Positions 1 to 7,513 of a stretch of 10,075 nucleotides of DNA are shown piece by piece. Location: contig JADMKR010000250.1 of NCBI GenBank assembly GCA_015478765.1, forward strand, positions 1 to 10,075, given 5' to 3'. The stretch comes from Flavobacterium sp. Its GTDB lineage: Bacteria; Bacteroidota; Bacteroidia; Flavobacteriales; Flavobacteriaceae. Numbering within the stretch: position 1 is the first letter of the stretch; every line of letters begins with the position of its first letter. A model generated the notes under the pieces. The model worked only from the letters and a program-made list of their open reading frames with translations, did no database searches and was not told the DNA's origin. A program made the translations under genes and the position numbers.

Positions 1-626
1 CTACCATTCGGGAATTTGTGTTTGCGACCAATGCAGATTGGTGCGACGGAATAGTGATTACCGACACCGGTGGCGCAGCACAGAATCACGGCAATCTCGA
101 ATCGTACGTTCGCACATTTATTCCAAATTTGCCCAATAAGAAAATCAAACTTGATTTCAGTGCATTTGAACTTGAGGACGGTTATGATTACTTATATATT
201 TACGACGGACCTGATACATCGGCGCCACTTATAAATCCGAGTGGATATACCGGAACTGAGAATCCTGGCACCATTACATCTACTGCTCCCGATGGTTCAC
301 TGACGCTGCGTTTTGAATCGGACCCGTTGGAAGTTGCTGCTGGCTACGTTGCTACAGTAACTTGCGAAAATAGTCTGGCGGTGGGTGATTTTGAGAGATT
401 CGATTTTGCCTATTATCCGAATCCGACGACAGGTATTATAAATATTACGGCGGCGACTGAAATGAGTGAAGTTTCGGTTTACAATATAACAGGGCAGTTG
501 CTTCTTCAGAACAAGATAAATGCGCTGGATGCCAATGTCAATCTAACAGCATTTTCGACGGGAACTTATTTCTTCCGATTGAAATTTGGTGACTTCGTCA
601 AGACTTTTAAAGTGGTCAAGCAGTAG
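1..626 (+). CDS. Secreted CUB-domain protein with T9SS C-terminal sorting tail (3' part only)
   Basis: The reading frame is open from base 3, so the gene starts outside the window; the GTG at 18 is only an internal codon. About 207 residues are visible. The first two thirds resemble a CUB domain: a Cys near the start (codon at 42-44), a Gly-rich turn, the acidic YDYLYIYDG segment typical of the calcium-binding CUB edge, and a closing TC pair. The last ~75 residues form a Por secretion tail (type A sorting domain): YYPNPTTG, then VSVYNITGQLL, then STGTYFFRL and a basic end KTFKVVKQ. In Bacteroidota this tail directs export through the type IX secretion system and is normally cleaved. CUB domains usually mediate binding and often accompany secreted peptidases or adhesins; the N-terminal function cannot be seen here. 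A strong terminator follows, and mfd converges on it. Confidence 0.9.
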   Translation, partial: TIREFVFATNADWCDGIVITDTGGAAQNHGNLESYVRTFIPNLPNKKIKLDFSAFELEDGYDYLYIYDGPDTSAPLINPSGYTGTENPGTITSTAPDGSLTLRFESDPLEVAAGYVATVTCENSLAVGDFERFDFAYYPNPTTGIINITAATEMSEVSVYNITGQLLLQNKINALDANVNLTAFSTGTYFFRLKFGDFVKTFKVVKQ

Positions 627-644
627 AACCGTTGGAAAATAATG

Positions 645-684
645 AGCGGATTCAGTCGGGATAACCGATTGGATCCGCTTTTTT
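645..684 (+). terminator. Rho-independent terminator of the CUB/T9SS gene
   Basis: A 15-bp stem (645-659 with 665-679, two G-T wobbles) encloses a 5-nt loop and runs into six T residues (679-684). It lies 18 nt after the stop codon. In the opposite direction, after mfd, the same hairpin is followed only by a weak T-rich stretch, so it may serve mfd less efficiently. Confidence 0.88.
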
Positions 685-688
685 ATGT

Positions 689-3600
689 CTAAAACATTTG
701 CATGATTTCCAATGCTTTGCGAACCGATTTTACGTTTTCAAAAGTAATTAGTAATCGCAATCCGTTTGGAGTGGATTTCTCTTTCATCTTGCCCACTGAC
801 GAATGCTGTTGAACGAATTTCAATACTTTGGAAAACTGCGCCGATTGGTAGTATTCCGATTGTTGATCCGAAACAAAGTAAGCGATCATCTTACCTTGCT
901 TCATAACCAATTTTTCGATTCCCAGACGGCTCGCAATCCACTTCACCTTTATGCTGTTGAGCAAATCGGTAGCGGGTTTCGGCAACGGCCCGAAGCGATC
1001 CTGAAGTTTAGTTTGATAGGCCGTAAGCGCATCTTCGTCTTTAATCAGGCTGAGTTCATTATACAGATTAAGACGTTCCGATATGTTGTTAATATACTCA
1101 TCGGGAAACAATAATTCAAAATCGGAATCGACCTGAATGTCCTTGACGTATTCTTTTTCGATGTCGGTGTCCTGATCTTCGTATAGGTGTTTGAACTCAT
1201 TCTCCTTCAGTTCGTCGATGGCTTCGTTCATGATCTTCTGGTAAGTTTCAAAACCGATCTCGTTGATGAATCCGCTTTGTTCCCCACCCAGTAAATCGCC
1301 CGCACCCCGGATTTCGAGATCTTTCATGGCGATATTGAAACCGCTTCCGAGTTCGCTGTATTGTGCCAACGCCTGAATTCGTTTTCGTGCATCTTCTGTC
1401 ATTGCCGAAAAAGGCGGGCAGATAAAATAGCAGAATGCTTTTTTGTTGCTTCGGCCCACGCGCCCGCGCATTTGATGCAGGTCGGATAAACCAAAGTTGT
1501 TGGCATTATTGATGAAAATCGTGTTCGCATTCGGTACGTCGAGGCCGCTTTCGATAATAGTAGTTGCGACCAAAACGTCAAATTCGCCGTTCATGAAAGC
1601 AAGCATCAGCTCCTCGAGCTTTTTACCTTCCATTTGTCCGTGGCCAATGCCCACGCGCGCATTAGGTACCAAGCGCTGAATCATGCCGGCAACTTCCCGT
1701 ATATTTTCGATTCTGTTGTTTATAAAGAAAACCTGCCCGTTGCGCTGGATTTCGTATGAGATCGCATCGCGGATTGTTTCCTCATTGAATCCGACGATAT
1801 GGGTCTCGATAGGATATCGGTTGGGTGGCGGAGTCGTAATTACCGATAAATCCCTTGCCGCCATCAGTGAAAACTGCAGCGTTCGCGGGATTGGCGTGGC
1901 GGTCAATGTGAGCGTATCAACATTGGCTGCCATGGTTTTAAGTTTGTCCTTGACATTGACGCCAAACTTTTGCTCTTCATCCACAATCAACAAACCGAGA
2001 TCTCGGAATTGTACGTTTTTGTTGACGAGCTGGTGTGTACCTATTATGATGTCGAGCTTGCCTTCGGCCAAATCTTTCAGCGTTTGGCTTTTTTCCTTGG
2101 CGGTTCGAAATCTGTTCAGGTACCCTATCGTGACAGGCATTTCCTTCAGACGTTCTGTAAAAGTGCGATAATGCTGGTAGGCTAAAATTGTGGTAGGAAC
2201 CAGTATGGCCACCTGTTTTCCGTTGTCAACCGCTTTGAAAGCAGCCCGAATTGCCACTTCCGTTTTTCCGAAACCTACATCGCCGCACACCAGCCTGTCC
2301 ATTGGCCGGTCGCTTTCCATATCGGCTTTTACGTCTTGGGTTGAGGTGATTTGGTCGGGTGTATCTTCGTAGATGAACGACGATTCCAGTTCCAACTGGA
2401 GATAACTGTCGGGTTTGAACCGGAAACCTTTCTCCAGTCGGCGCTTAGCATATAATTGAATAAGATTGAATGCCACATGTTTTACGCGTGCCTTTGTCTT
2501 TTGCTTAAGCGCTTTCCACGCATTGGAACCGAGTTTATAGATTTTCGGCGGAGCGCCATCTTTTCCGTTGTATTTCGAGATTTTATGCAGTGAATGAATG
2601 CTGACGTAAACAATATCGTTATCGGCATAAATTAACTTTATCGCCTCCTGGGTCTTGCCTTCGACCTGAATTTTCTGGAGGCCGCCGAATTTGCCGATGC
2701 CGTGATCGATATGGGTGACGTAATCACCAACCGACAATGTATTCAGTTCTTTAAGGGTAATGGTCTGCTTTTTCGACTGATTACTTTTTATGTTGAATTT
2801 GTGGTAACGTTCGAAAATCTGATGATCGGTATAGCAGGCAATTTGATGTTCCTCATCTACAAATCCCTGGTAGAGCGGCAGCACGATGGTGTCGTATTGC
2901 TTTCTGATATTTTCATGGTTTTCTTCGTCCAAACTTTCAAAAATATCATGGAATCGTTTCGCCTGGGTGTCATTTGCACAGCACAGATAATTTTTGATAC
3001 CATTCGAATGATTCTCGCCCAGGTTATTCAATAATAGATCGAATTGCTTGTTAAAGGCAGGCTGAGGCTGAATATGAAACTCGAAAATGTGTTTAGGTTC
3101 GAACGCAGCCCGGTTTGCAAACTCAATCAAAGTGAAAAGTTCAGCACGTTTTTGAAAGTCGGCGCCATTTACAAAAAGCTGTTCGGGCAACAGATGCTTG
3201 ACAGTATTATCGAGGTTTTCAAATGTTTCGGCTGCCTTTTCGTAAAGCTTGTCGAGCTTTTCGTGCAGAATTTCCGGACTGTTTATCAGAAGGACGGTTT
3301 TGGGATTTATATAATCCAAAAAACTCTCCCGCTGTTCATTGAAGAATTTGTTCTCTACATTCGGAACAATGGTTATTTTCTTCTTTTTCTCGAGTGACAA
3401 TTGGGTTTCGACATCAAAACTGCGGATACTGTCGATTTCGTTGCCAAAAAACTCGAGTCGGTATGGATGATCGTTTGAAAATGAAAACACATCGATAATG
3501 CCACCGCGCACTGAAAATTCGCCAGGTTCGGATATGAAGTCCACCCGTTTGAATTCGTATTCAAATAAAACCTCATTTACGAAATCGATCGACATTTTAT

Positions 3601-4042
3601 CGCCAACCGCCACTTTCAACGTGTTTTTGTCAAGATCTTTCCGCGTGACGACTTTTTCGAAAAGAGCTTCGGGATACGTCACAATGATCGCGGGTTTTTT
3701 CTTGGAATTTATCCGATTGAGGACTTCGGCACGAAGTAAAATATTGGCATTGTCTGTATCTTCAATCTGATAAGGGCGGCGATACGAACCCGGATAAAAA
3801 AGTACATGCCCACTGCCGAGCATCTCCTCAAGATCATTCAGGTAATAGGCGGCGGTTTCCTTATCGTCGAGTACGAATAAAAATGGAAGTTCAGACTTGT
3901 TGAACAATGTTCGAACGACAATCGACAAGACGGATGCACTAAGACCCTTGATATGAATTTTAGCATATTCGGTCAGGTTATCGGCAATGCGAGTGACCTT
4001 GGGTGAGTTATCGTATCGGCTGAATAAATGTGCTTTACTCAA
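689..4042 (-). CDS. mfd: Transcription-repair coupling factor Mfd
   Basis: Mfd is a dsDNA translocase that dislodges RNA polymerase stalled at lesions and recruits UvrA for nucleotide excision repair. The 1117 residues compare with 1148 in E. coli, so it is full length. Domains in order: UvrB-like N-terminal module (~1-330); RNA-polymerase-interacting domain beginning near LSVGDYVTHIDHGIGKF (436-452); RecG-like motor with Walker A GDVGFGKTE (587-595, K593), DEEQ box (688-691), TATPIPR (714-720) and QMRGRVGRS (857-865); TRG/relay region with IRGAGDLLGGEQSG (911-924); C-terminal D7 domain (~960-1117). The start is TTG at 4042: no in-frame ATG exists before residue 74, and the flavobacterial-looking N-terminus (PFLFVLDDKETAAYYLNDLE) needs this region. 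The TTG lies 2 nt after the stop of the upstream lipoprotein gene, which suggests translational coupling. Confidence 0.97.
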   Translation of the reverse strand: MSKAHLFSRYDNSPKVTRIADNLTEYAKIHIKGLSASVLSIVVRTLFNKSELPFLFVLDDKETAAYYLNDLEEMLGSGHVLFYPGSYRRPYQIEDTDNANILLRAEVLNRINSKKKPAIIVTYPEALFEKVVTRKDLDKNTLKVAVGDKMSIDFVNEVLFEYEFKRVDFISEPGEFSVRGGIIDVFSFSNDHPYRLEFFGNEIDSIRSFDVETQLSLEKKKKITIVPNVENKFFNEQRESFLDYINPKTVLLINSPEILHEKLDKLYEKAAETFENLDNTVKHLLPEQLFVNGADFQKRAELFTLIEFANRAAFEPKHIFEFHIQPQPAFNKQFDLLLNNLGENHSNGIKNYLCCANDTQAKRFHDIFESLDEENHENIRKQYDTIVLPLYQGFVDEEHQIACYTDHQIFERYHKFNIKSNQSKKQTITLKELNTLSVGDYVTHIDHGIGKFGGLQKIQVEGKTQEAIKLIYADNDIVYVSIHSLHKISKYNGKDGAPPKIYKLGSNAWKALKQKTKARVKHVAFNLIQLYAKRRLEKGFRFKPDSYLQLELESSFIYEDTPDQITSTQDVKADMESDRPMDRLVCGDVGFGKTEVAIRAAFKAVDNGKQVAILVPTTILAYQHYRTFTERLKEMPVTIGYLNRFRTAKEKSQTLKDLAEGKLDIIIGTHQLVNKNVQFRDLGLLIVDEEQKFGVNVKDKLKTMAANVDTLTLTATPIPRTLQFSLMAARDLSVITTPPPNRYPIETHIVGFNEETIRDAISYEIQRNGQVFFINNRIENIREVAGMIQRLVPNARVGIGHGQMEGKKLEELMLAFMNGEFDVLVATTIIESGLDVPNANTIFINNANNFGLSDLHQMRGRVGRSNKKAFCYFICPPFSAMTEDARKRIQALAQYSELGSGFNIAMKDLEIRGAGDLLGGEQSGFINEIGFETYQKIMNEAIDELKENEFKHLYEDQDTDIEKEYVKDIQVDSDFELLFPDEYINNISERLNLYNELSLIKDEDALTAYQTKLQDRFGPLPKPATDLLNSIKVKWIASRLGIEKLVMKQGKMIAYFVSDQQSEYYQSAQFSKVLKFVQQHSSVGKMKEKSTPNGLRLLITFENVKSVRKALEIMQMF

Positions 4043-4044
4043 AA

Positions 4045-4638
4045 TTATTGGGGTAAAAGTATTTCTTTAGGTGTTGTGGGAATGGCACGGGCGGTGTCTC
4101 GCATTCTTATCAAATCAGATTCGCCTGCTTCTTTCGGGATTTTGCTTTTTCTGACAATTTCGTCCAACTGCATTTGAACTGAGCGCAACTCGTCGTTGAT
4201 TTCCTGTATTGTCGAGCTTACTTTTGCGGCCGGGATCTTATCGAGATTCATGTACAGATCGAGCGCATTTATTTTCGTCGAAAGTACCGACAGCCTGCTT
4301 TTAACTTCAGGTTTGTTGAATTGCACCGGAATGTTGGCGGCAAGTTCTTCTGATTTTGCAGAAAGGGTTTTTGCTTTTGTCCTGAAAGCACCGATGCTGC
4401 TCTGGGGTTTCTGTGAAAGTTCATTTAGTAGCGCGCGCCACTGCGACCAGGATGAAACCAGCGACTGGGAAATGGCATTTTGAGGTTGTGCGTTGAAATT
4501 CCACGCTTTGGCAACCTCTTGGTAAACGGCTTCTTTTTTCTGTTCTTCCCGCTCATTTTCAGCAAGGCGCTTTTCCTCGTTATTGCAGGAGGAAAAGATT
4601 ATGGTAACTACTAAAATGAATAGCAATCGGTTCTTCAT
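4045..4638 (-). CDS. Small lipoprotein of unknown function, cotranscribed with mfd
   Basis: This 197-residue protein begins with a lipoprotein signal: basic MKNR, a hydrophobic core (5-15) and a lipobox FSSC with the lipidated Cys at 18. Acidic and charged residues follow (NNEEKR). The mature part is rich in Lys, Glu, Ser and Ala, with long stretches likely to be helical (~22-45, 75-100, 110-160), and contains no catalytic motif that I recognise. The ATG at 4638 is chosen because it gives a complete signal peptide. A TAnnTTTG -7 box lies about 25 nt upstream. The stop is 2 nt before the mfd start, so the two genes are almost certainly one transcript, although a membrane lipoprotein has no obvious link to transcription-coupled repair. 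I do not recognise the family. Confidence 0.85.
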   Translation of the reverse strand: MKNRLLFILVVTIIFSSCNNEEKRLAENEREEQKKEAVYQEVAKAWNFNAQPQNAISQSLVSSWSQWRALLNELSQKPQSSIGAFRTKAKTLSAKSEELAANIPVQFNKPEVKSRLSVLSTKINALDLYMNLDKIPAAKVSSTIQEINDELRSVQMQLDEIVRKSKIPKEAGESDLIRMRDTARAIPTTPKEILLPQ

Positions 4639-4662
4639 ACTTGTGATTAAGTCACGAAGTTA

Positions 4663-4670
4663 CAAAGGTA
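4663..4670 (-). promoter_or_regulatory. Putative -7 promoter element of the lipoprotein-mfd operon
   Basis: On the minus strand the bases read TACCTTTG, an exact match to the Bacteroidota -7 consensus TAnnTTTG. No good -33 TTTG is seen at the expected distance. The inferred transcript would have a leader of about 20 nt before the ATG at 4638. Confidence 0.4.
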
Positions 4671-4760
4671 ATTTGAAAGTTGGAGTTATGGTGAAATGCC
4701 TGATTATAATTTTGTTAAATCACACGCCATTTTCGAGATCGGAAATTGTTACGAAAACGT

Positions 4761-4768
4761 TATATTTG
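4761..4768 (+). promoter_or_regulatory. Putative -7 promoter element of the epimerase/dehydrogenase gene
   Basis: TATATTTG matches TAnnTTTG and sits 21 nt before the ATG at 4790. The -33 region is weak (a TTG at 4746-4748 is too close). Together with the minus-strand box at 4663-4670 it makes the 151-bp gap a divergent promoter region. Confidence 0.4.
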
Positions 4769-4789
4769 CCGCATTAATTCCACTTGATT

Positions 4790-5731
4790 ATGAGTCCAAG
4801 AATATTGATTATCGGGGCGTGCGGACAGATTGGCACCGAGCTTACGGCAAAACTTCGCAGTATTTACGGAACCGATAATGTGATCGCATCAGATATTCGG
4901 AAGTTACACAATGATGTGGTAAATTCAGGGCCGTTTGAAGTGGTCAATGCGCTTGATTTCAACCAGATCGAAGAACTTGTGGAAAGGTACAAAATCGACG
5001 ACGTCTACTTAATGGCGGCGTTGTTGTCGGCCACCGCCGAGAAAAATCCTGCTTTCGCATGGGACTTGAACATGAATTCTTTATTTCATGTTTTGAATCT
5101 GGCGAAAGCCAATAAAATAAAGAAGATCTTTTGGCCATCAAGTATCGCCGTATTCGGACCCACCACGCCACGGGAAATGACGCCCCAGTTTACCGTTATG
5201 GAACCATCAACAGTTTACGGAATAAGCAAGCAAGCCGGCGAGCGATGGTGTGAATATTACAATCGAAACTTCGGCGTGGATGTTCGAAGTATCCGATATC
5301 CCGGATTAATTAGTTGGACTAGCCCACCGGGCGGCGGGACCACCGATTATGCAGTCGATATTTACCACAAGGCGCTGGCCGAGGGTGAATACGAATGTTT
5401 TTTATCGGCCGAAACCAAAATGCCGATGATGTACATGGACGACGCGATACGTGCTACGGTAGATATAATGCAGGCCGAACCCGAAAAAATCAAAATAAGA
5501 TCGTCGTATAATCTGGCGGCGATGAGTTTTACGCCCGATGAAATTGCGGCAGAAATTTCCAAGCACATCCCTTCATTTAAAATTTCTTATAATCCTGATT
5601 TCCGACAAAAAATTGCCGATAGTTGGCCGGCAAGTATCGATGATACCATGGCACGGCAAGATTGGGGCTGGAAGCACGGTTATGATCTAGAGGAGATGAC
5701 GATCGATATGCTTCAAAATTTATCGAAATAA
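4790..5731 (+). CDS. NAD-dependent epimerase/dehydratase-family enzyme, L-threonine 3-dehydrogenase-like
   Basis: The 313-residue protein is an extended short-chain dehydrogenase. The N-terminal Rossmann motif is GACGQIG (9-15), followed by an acidic residue (D35) that suits NAD over NADP. The active site has WPSS (115-118) and YGISK (Y143, K147). The segment RYPGLISW followed by PPGGGTTDYAVDIYHKAL (from 169) and MYMDDAI (214-220) are hallmarks of the GalE-like threonine dehydrogenases known from Flavobacterium and from archaea/eukaryotes, which oxidise L-threonine to 2-amino-3-ketobutyrate (EC 1.1.1.103). Substrate is inferred from family resemblance. The ATG at 4790 is preferred to the TTG at 4784 because the beta strand RILIIGA normally begins within a few residues of the start. 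No 2-amino-3-ketobutyrate CoA ligase gene is adjacent. The stop abuts the stop of the convergent gene. Confidence 0.92.
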   Translation: MSPRILIIGACGQIGTELTAKLRSIYGTDNVIASDIRKLHNDVVNSGPFEVVNALDFNQIEELVERYKIDDVYLMAALLSATAEKNPAFAWDLNMNSLFHVLNLAKANKIKKIFWPSSIAVFGPTTPREMTPQFTVMEPSTVYGISKQAGERWCEYYNRNFGVDVRSIRYPGLISWTSPPGGGTTDYAVDIYHKALAEGEYECFLSAETKMPMMYMDDAIRATVDIMQAEPEKIKIRSSYNLAAMSFTPDEIAAEISKHIPSFKISYNPDFRQKIADSWPASIDDTMARQDWGWKHGYDLEEMTIDMLQNLSK

Positions 5732-6232
5732 TTATCTGCTGCCGAGTGTTTTGAGCAGTTCATCTTCAAGTGGCTGCTTTATTTTAATCACATCGTTGGC
5801 ATTGGCATTTGGAATAGTCATCGACAGCACATAATGTTTGATTTTCCATTGATCGTCTATAAGTTCCATGATTCCCGACCCACGGCACAGCTTCATCCAT
5901 CCGGAAACCAATTCATCGAACCAGGCAATGCGTTGCGAGGAATCGACGTAAATATTGCGCTGAACCGGTTGGAAATCCCACGCCGCACCGCGATCGAAAT
6001 ACGGTTTCGCAAAATCTTTAAATTCCTGAATTGTCCAGTTTTCAGTTGCATCAGTTCCGATAAAACGCGCGTCGGGCGCCATTAATCCGAAATATTTATT
6101 GAAATCGGCGGCGGCTGCGGCGGCATGCCATTCGTTGAGCGTGTTGTCTATGGCCGCAGAATGGGAGCTACTGTTATTTTGCGCCGACGTGGTGGCCGTT
6201 AATAACAGGAAGAATAACAAAAGGGTTTTCAT
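5732..6232 (-). CDS. Exported SnoaL-like / NTF2-fold protein
   Basis: From the ATG at 6232 the protein has 166 residues with a clear signal peptide: MKTLLLFFLLLTATTSA, likely cleaved between A17 and Q18, so it acts in the periplasm or outside. The mature region matches the SnoaL_3 type of the NTF2-like fold: an N-terminal helix with DNTLNEWHAAAAAADFNKYFGLMAPDA-type pattern (29-55), FIGTDATENW (57-66), WFDELVSGWM (104-113), and the family signature CRGSG (116-120) leading to WKIKHYVLSMTIPN (129-142). The fold is a cone that binds small hydrophobic ligands, but most exported members have no known activity. An in-frame ATG at 6295 would give 21 more residues ahead of a proper signal peptide and lies upstream of the predicted promoter, so it is rejected. 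Confidence 0.87.
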   Translation of the reverse strand: MKTLLLFFLLLTATTSAQNNSSSHSAAIDNTLNEWHAAAAAADFNKYFGLMAPDARFIGTDATENWTIQEFKDFAKPYFDRGAAWDFQPVQRNIYVDSSQRIAWFDELVSGWMKLCRGSGIMELIDDQWKIKHYVLSMTIPNANANDVIKIKQPLEDELLKTLGSR

Positions 6233-6253
6233 AGTCGGTAAATGATTATACGA

Positions 6254-6282
6254 TAAAAGTATATAAAAAAACTGCATACAAA
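6254..6282 (-). promoter_or_regulatory. Putative promoter of the SnoaL-like gene (-33/-7)
   Basis: On the minus strand TTTG (6279-6282) is followed after 17 bp by TACTTTTA (6254-6261), one mismatch from TAnnTTTG. The spacing fits Bacteroidota housekeeping promoters. The leader to the ATG at 6232 would be about 15 nt. The -33 box lies inside the terminator hairpin of the upstream gene. Confidence 0.5.
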
Positions 6283-6301
6283 GCGATTGCTTCACATGCA
6301 G
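6264..6301 (-). terminator. Rho-independent terminator of the 109-residue protein gene
   Basis: Read on the minus strand, 6301-6289 pairs with 6284-6272 in a 13-bp stem (three consecutive G-T wobbles in the middle) around a 4-nt loop, and seven T residues follow (6264-6270 as A on the plus strand). It begins 26 nt after the stop of the gene at 6328. Confidence 0.8.
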
Positions 6302-6327
6302 TTGTTATAAATGATTTAGTAAAAGAA

Positions 6328-6657
6328 TTACGCAGCTACTGTCGATCGGGAATTGCTGTTGATGTTACGGATAAAAGATATCAGTCGGATGAAATAATAG
6401 CGTTCCAAAGCATTGATCTTGATCTTAGTCTCTTTGCCATCCCGTGTCTGAATACATAAATTATATCTGTTTTCCGGCAGTATATCGAGTAGTGATCCCA
6501 GGAGCCCTTCAAATTGCCCTGACTTTCGCTTGCTCACGTACATTTTACGGATTTTTTCTAAAGGGAATTTATATTTTTTACTGCCTGAACGAATGCCGAT
6601 TGTTTCGTCTTCTATGGACACATATGGATTTTCTGGTAAGGTAAATGTTTCATTCAT
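6328..6657 (-). CDS. Small cytosolic protein of unknown function (109 aa)
   Basis: The ATG at 6657 gives 109 residues with no signal peptide or membrane segment. The sequence alternates short strands (YVSIEDETIGIRSG, KKYKFPLEKIRKMYVSKR, YNLCIQTRDGKETKIKIN) and ends in a helix (ALERYYFIRLISFIRNI). That layout resembles the small beta-barrel-plus-helix (PH-like) proteins of Bacteroidota, but this is only a shape argument. It is strongly basic in the middle (KIRKMYVSKRKSG). Two in-frame alternatives are absent nearby; the CAT at 6651-6653 is out of frame. It is a monocistronic unit with its own terminator, divergent from the lipocalin-like gene. I do not recognise the family. Confidence 0.75.
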   Translation of the reverse strand: MNETFTLPENPYVSIEDETIGIRSGSKKYKFPLEKIRKMYVSKRKSGQFEGLLGSLLDILPENRYNLCIQTRDGKETKIKINALERYYFIRLISFIRNINSNSRSTVAA

Positions 6658-6935
6658 ACTGCTGTCTTTTTGAAGTTCTATAATGTGCTTTTAGGGGGAG
6701 TGTAAAGGAACGATAAGTGCTAAAAATTTGTGTTGCAGAATTATAAGGTTTTGTTACAGTTAAATCATGTTTTAGGGTTTATGATTTATAAACCTCATGG
6801 TCTCAGACAGATATATTGTTAACTGGCGGCGTTTTACAATTGTGTAATCTTTTATTAAAATGCTATAAACCGTTTTTCAAGTGTTGGGCTACCTTTGTTT
6901 GGAGATGAAAAAGTTTAGATATTAAATTGACAACT
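6658..6935. other. Divergent intergenic region with candidate operator sequences
   Basis: This AT-rich gap separates divergent genes at 6657 (-) and 6936 (+). It holds a -7 box for the plus-strand gene (6890-6897), a perfect 7-bp inverted repeat with 5-nt spacer (6776-6782 with 6788-6794, GGTTTAT/ATAAACC), and at 6752-6771 on the minus strand an 11-mer ATGATTTAACT that is also part of the palindrome at 9021-9040. No convincing promoter was found for the minus-strand gene. Confidence 0.4.
6890..6897 (+). promoter_or_regulatory. Putative -7 promoter element of the lipocalin-like lipoprotein gene
   Basis: TACCTTTG is an exact TAnnTTTG match, 38 nt before the ATG at 6936. The -33 region has only a T-run (6873-6877), not a full TTTG. 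Confidence 0.42.
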
Positions 6936-7451
6936 ATGAAAAAGCTGACTACATTATTACTGGCTGCGACCAGTTTGTTTTTTATTACTGCCTGTACCGA
7001 TGATGACGATACAATCGTCGATGACTCCAATAATAACACTGACACAGAACTAGCCGGAACATATAGGATTATTGCTTACTCGGCGCCAACAGAGCAGGAT
7101 TTAAACGAAGACGGAACTTCATCGGTAAATTTAGTTGGTGAGAATGATTGTTACTCTGACTGGACGATCACACTGAACAATGACAATACATTTTCCCGGC
7201 AAGAGAAGTTGGTCACAATATTTGAAGGCGAAATAACCTGTGAGATCCTTTCCGATGAAGGCACTTGGTCTAAAGATCAGGAAACGATTACGCTCGTCAA
7301 TATGGAAGGTACTGAACTCAATTCCGAATACACTTACCTAGACGCTACTAATTCACTATCGCAAACCAGGCAGGGGACATTTCCCACCATGTTTGAAGAA
7401 GTTTACATAATGGAAAACGGAACGATAGGAATGATTTTTGCCCGCGAATAA
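6936..7451 (+). CDS. Lipocalin-like lipoprotein, probably surface exposed
   Basis: The ATG at 6936 gives 171 residues starting with a classical lipoprotein signal: MKK, hydrophobic core 5-17 and lipobox ITAC with Cys20. The mature N-terminus is strikingly acidic (TDDDDTIVDD), like the lipoprotein export signal that sends Bacteroidota lipoproteins to the cell surface. The rest follows the small lipocalin-like pattern common in this phylum: LAGTYRIIAY (39-48), a DWTITLNNDNTF strand-turn (75-86), and GTWSKDQETITL (109-120). Two cysteines (72, 102) lie in adjacent strands and could form a disulfide. Such proteins are predicted to bind small hydrophobic molecules, but function is generally unknown. 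The upstream in-frame TTG at 6927 only adds three residues before the signal peptide and is not preferred. A bidirectional terminator follows. Confidence 0.87.
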   Translation: MKKLTTLLLAATSLFFITACTDDDDTIVDDSNNNTDTELAGTYRIIAYSAPTEQDLNEDGTSSVNLVGENDCYSDWTITLNNDNTFSRQEKLVTIFEGEITCEILSDEGTWSKDQETITLVNMEGTELNSEYTYLDATNSLSQTRQGTFPTMFEEVYIMENGTIGMIFARE

Positions 7452-7481
7452 ACATACCCTTTTTGCCACTAACCTACCTCT

Positions 7482-7513
7482 AAAAAAAAACCGGCTTGAT
7501 GCCGGTTTTTTTT
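7482..7513. terminator. Bidirectional rho-independent terminator
   Basis: CCGGC (7491-7495) and GCCGG (7501-7505) form a 5-bp GC stem with a 5-nt loop, extended by nine A on the left (7482-7490) against a run of T on the right (7506-7513). It therefore terminates both the lipocalin-like gene and the convergent gene, whose stop codon (7512-7514) overlaps the T run. Confidence 0.9.

Noticed and set aside
803..3770. Plus-strand open frames opposite mfd
   Set aside because: They are antisense shadows of a well-conserved 1117-residue gene, with no recognisable domains or start signals.
4784..4789. TTG start for the dehydrogenase-like gene
   Set aside because: The ATG two codons later puts the first Rossmann strand at the normal distance from the N-terminus and is the stronger start codon.
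4959..5568. Minus-strand open frames opposite the dehydrogenase-like gene
   Set aside because: They are shadows of a strongly recognisable enzyme, with low-complexity Ser/Arg-rich translations.
6233..6295. Longer start (ATG at 6295) for the SnoaL-like protein
   Set aside because: It would place 21 residues ahead of a complete signal peptide and lies upstream of the predicted promoter (6254-6282).
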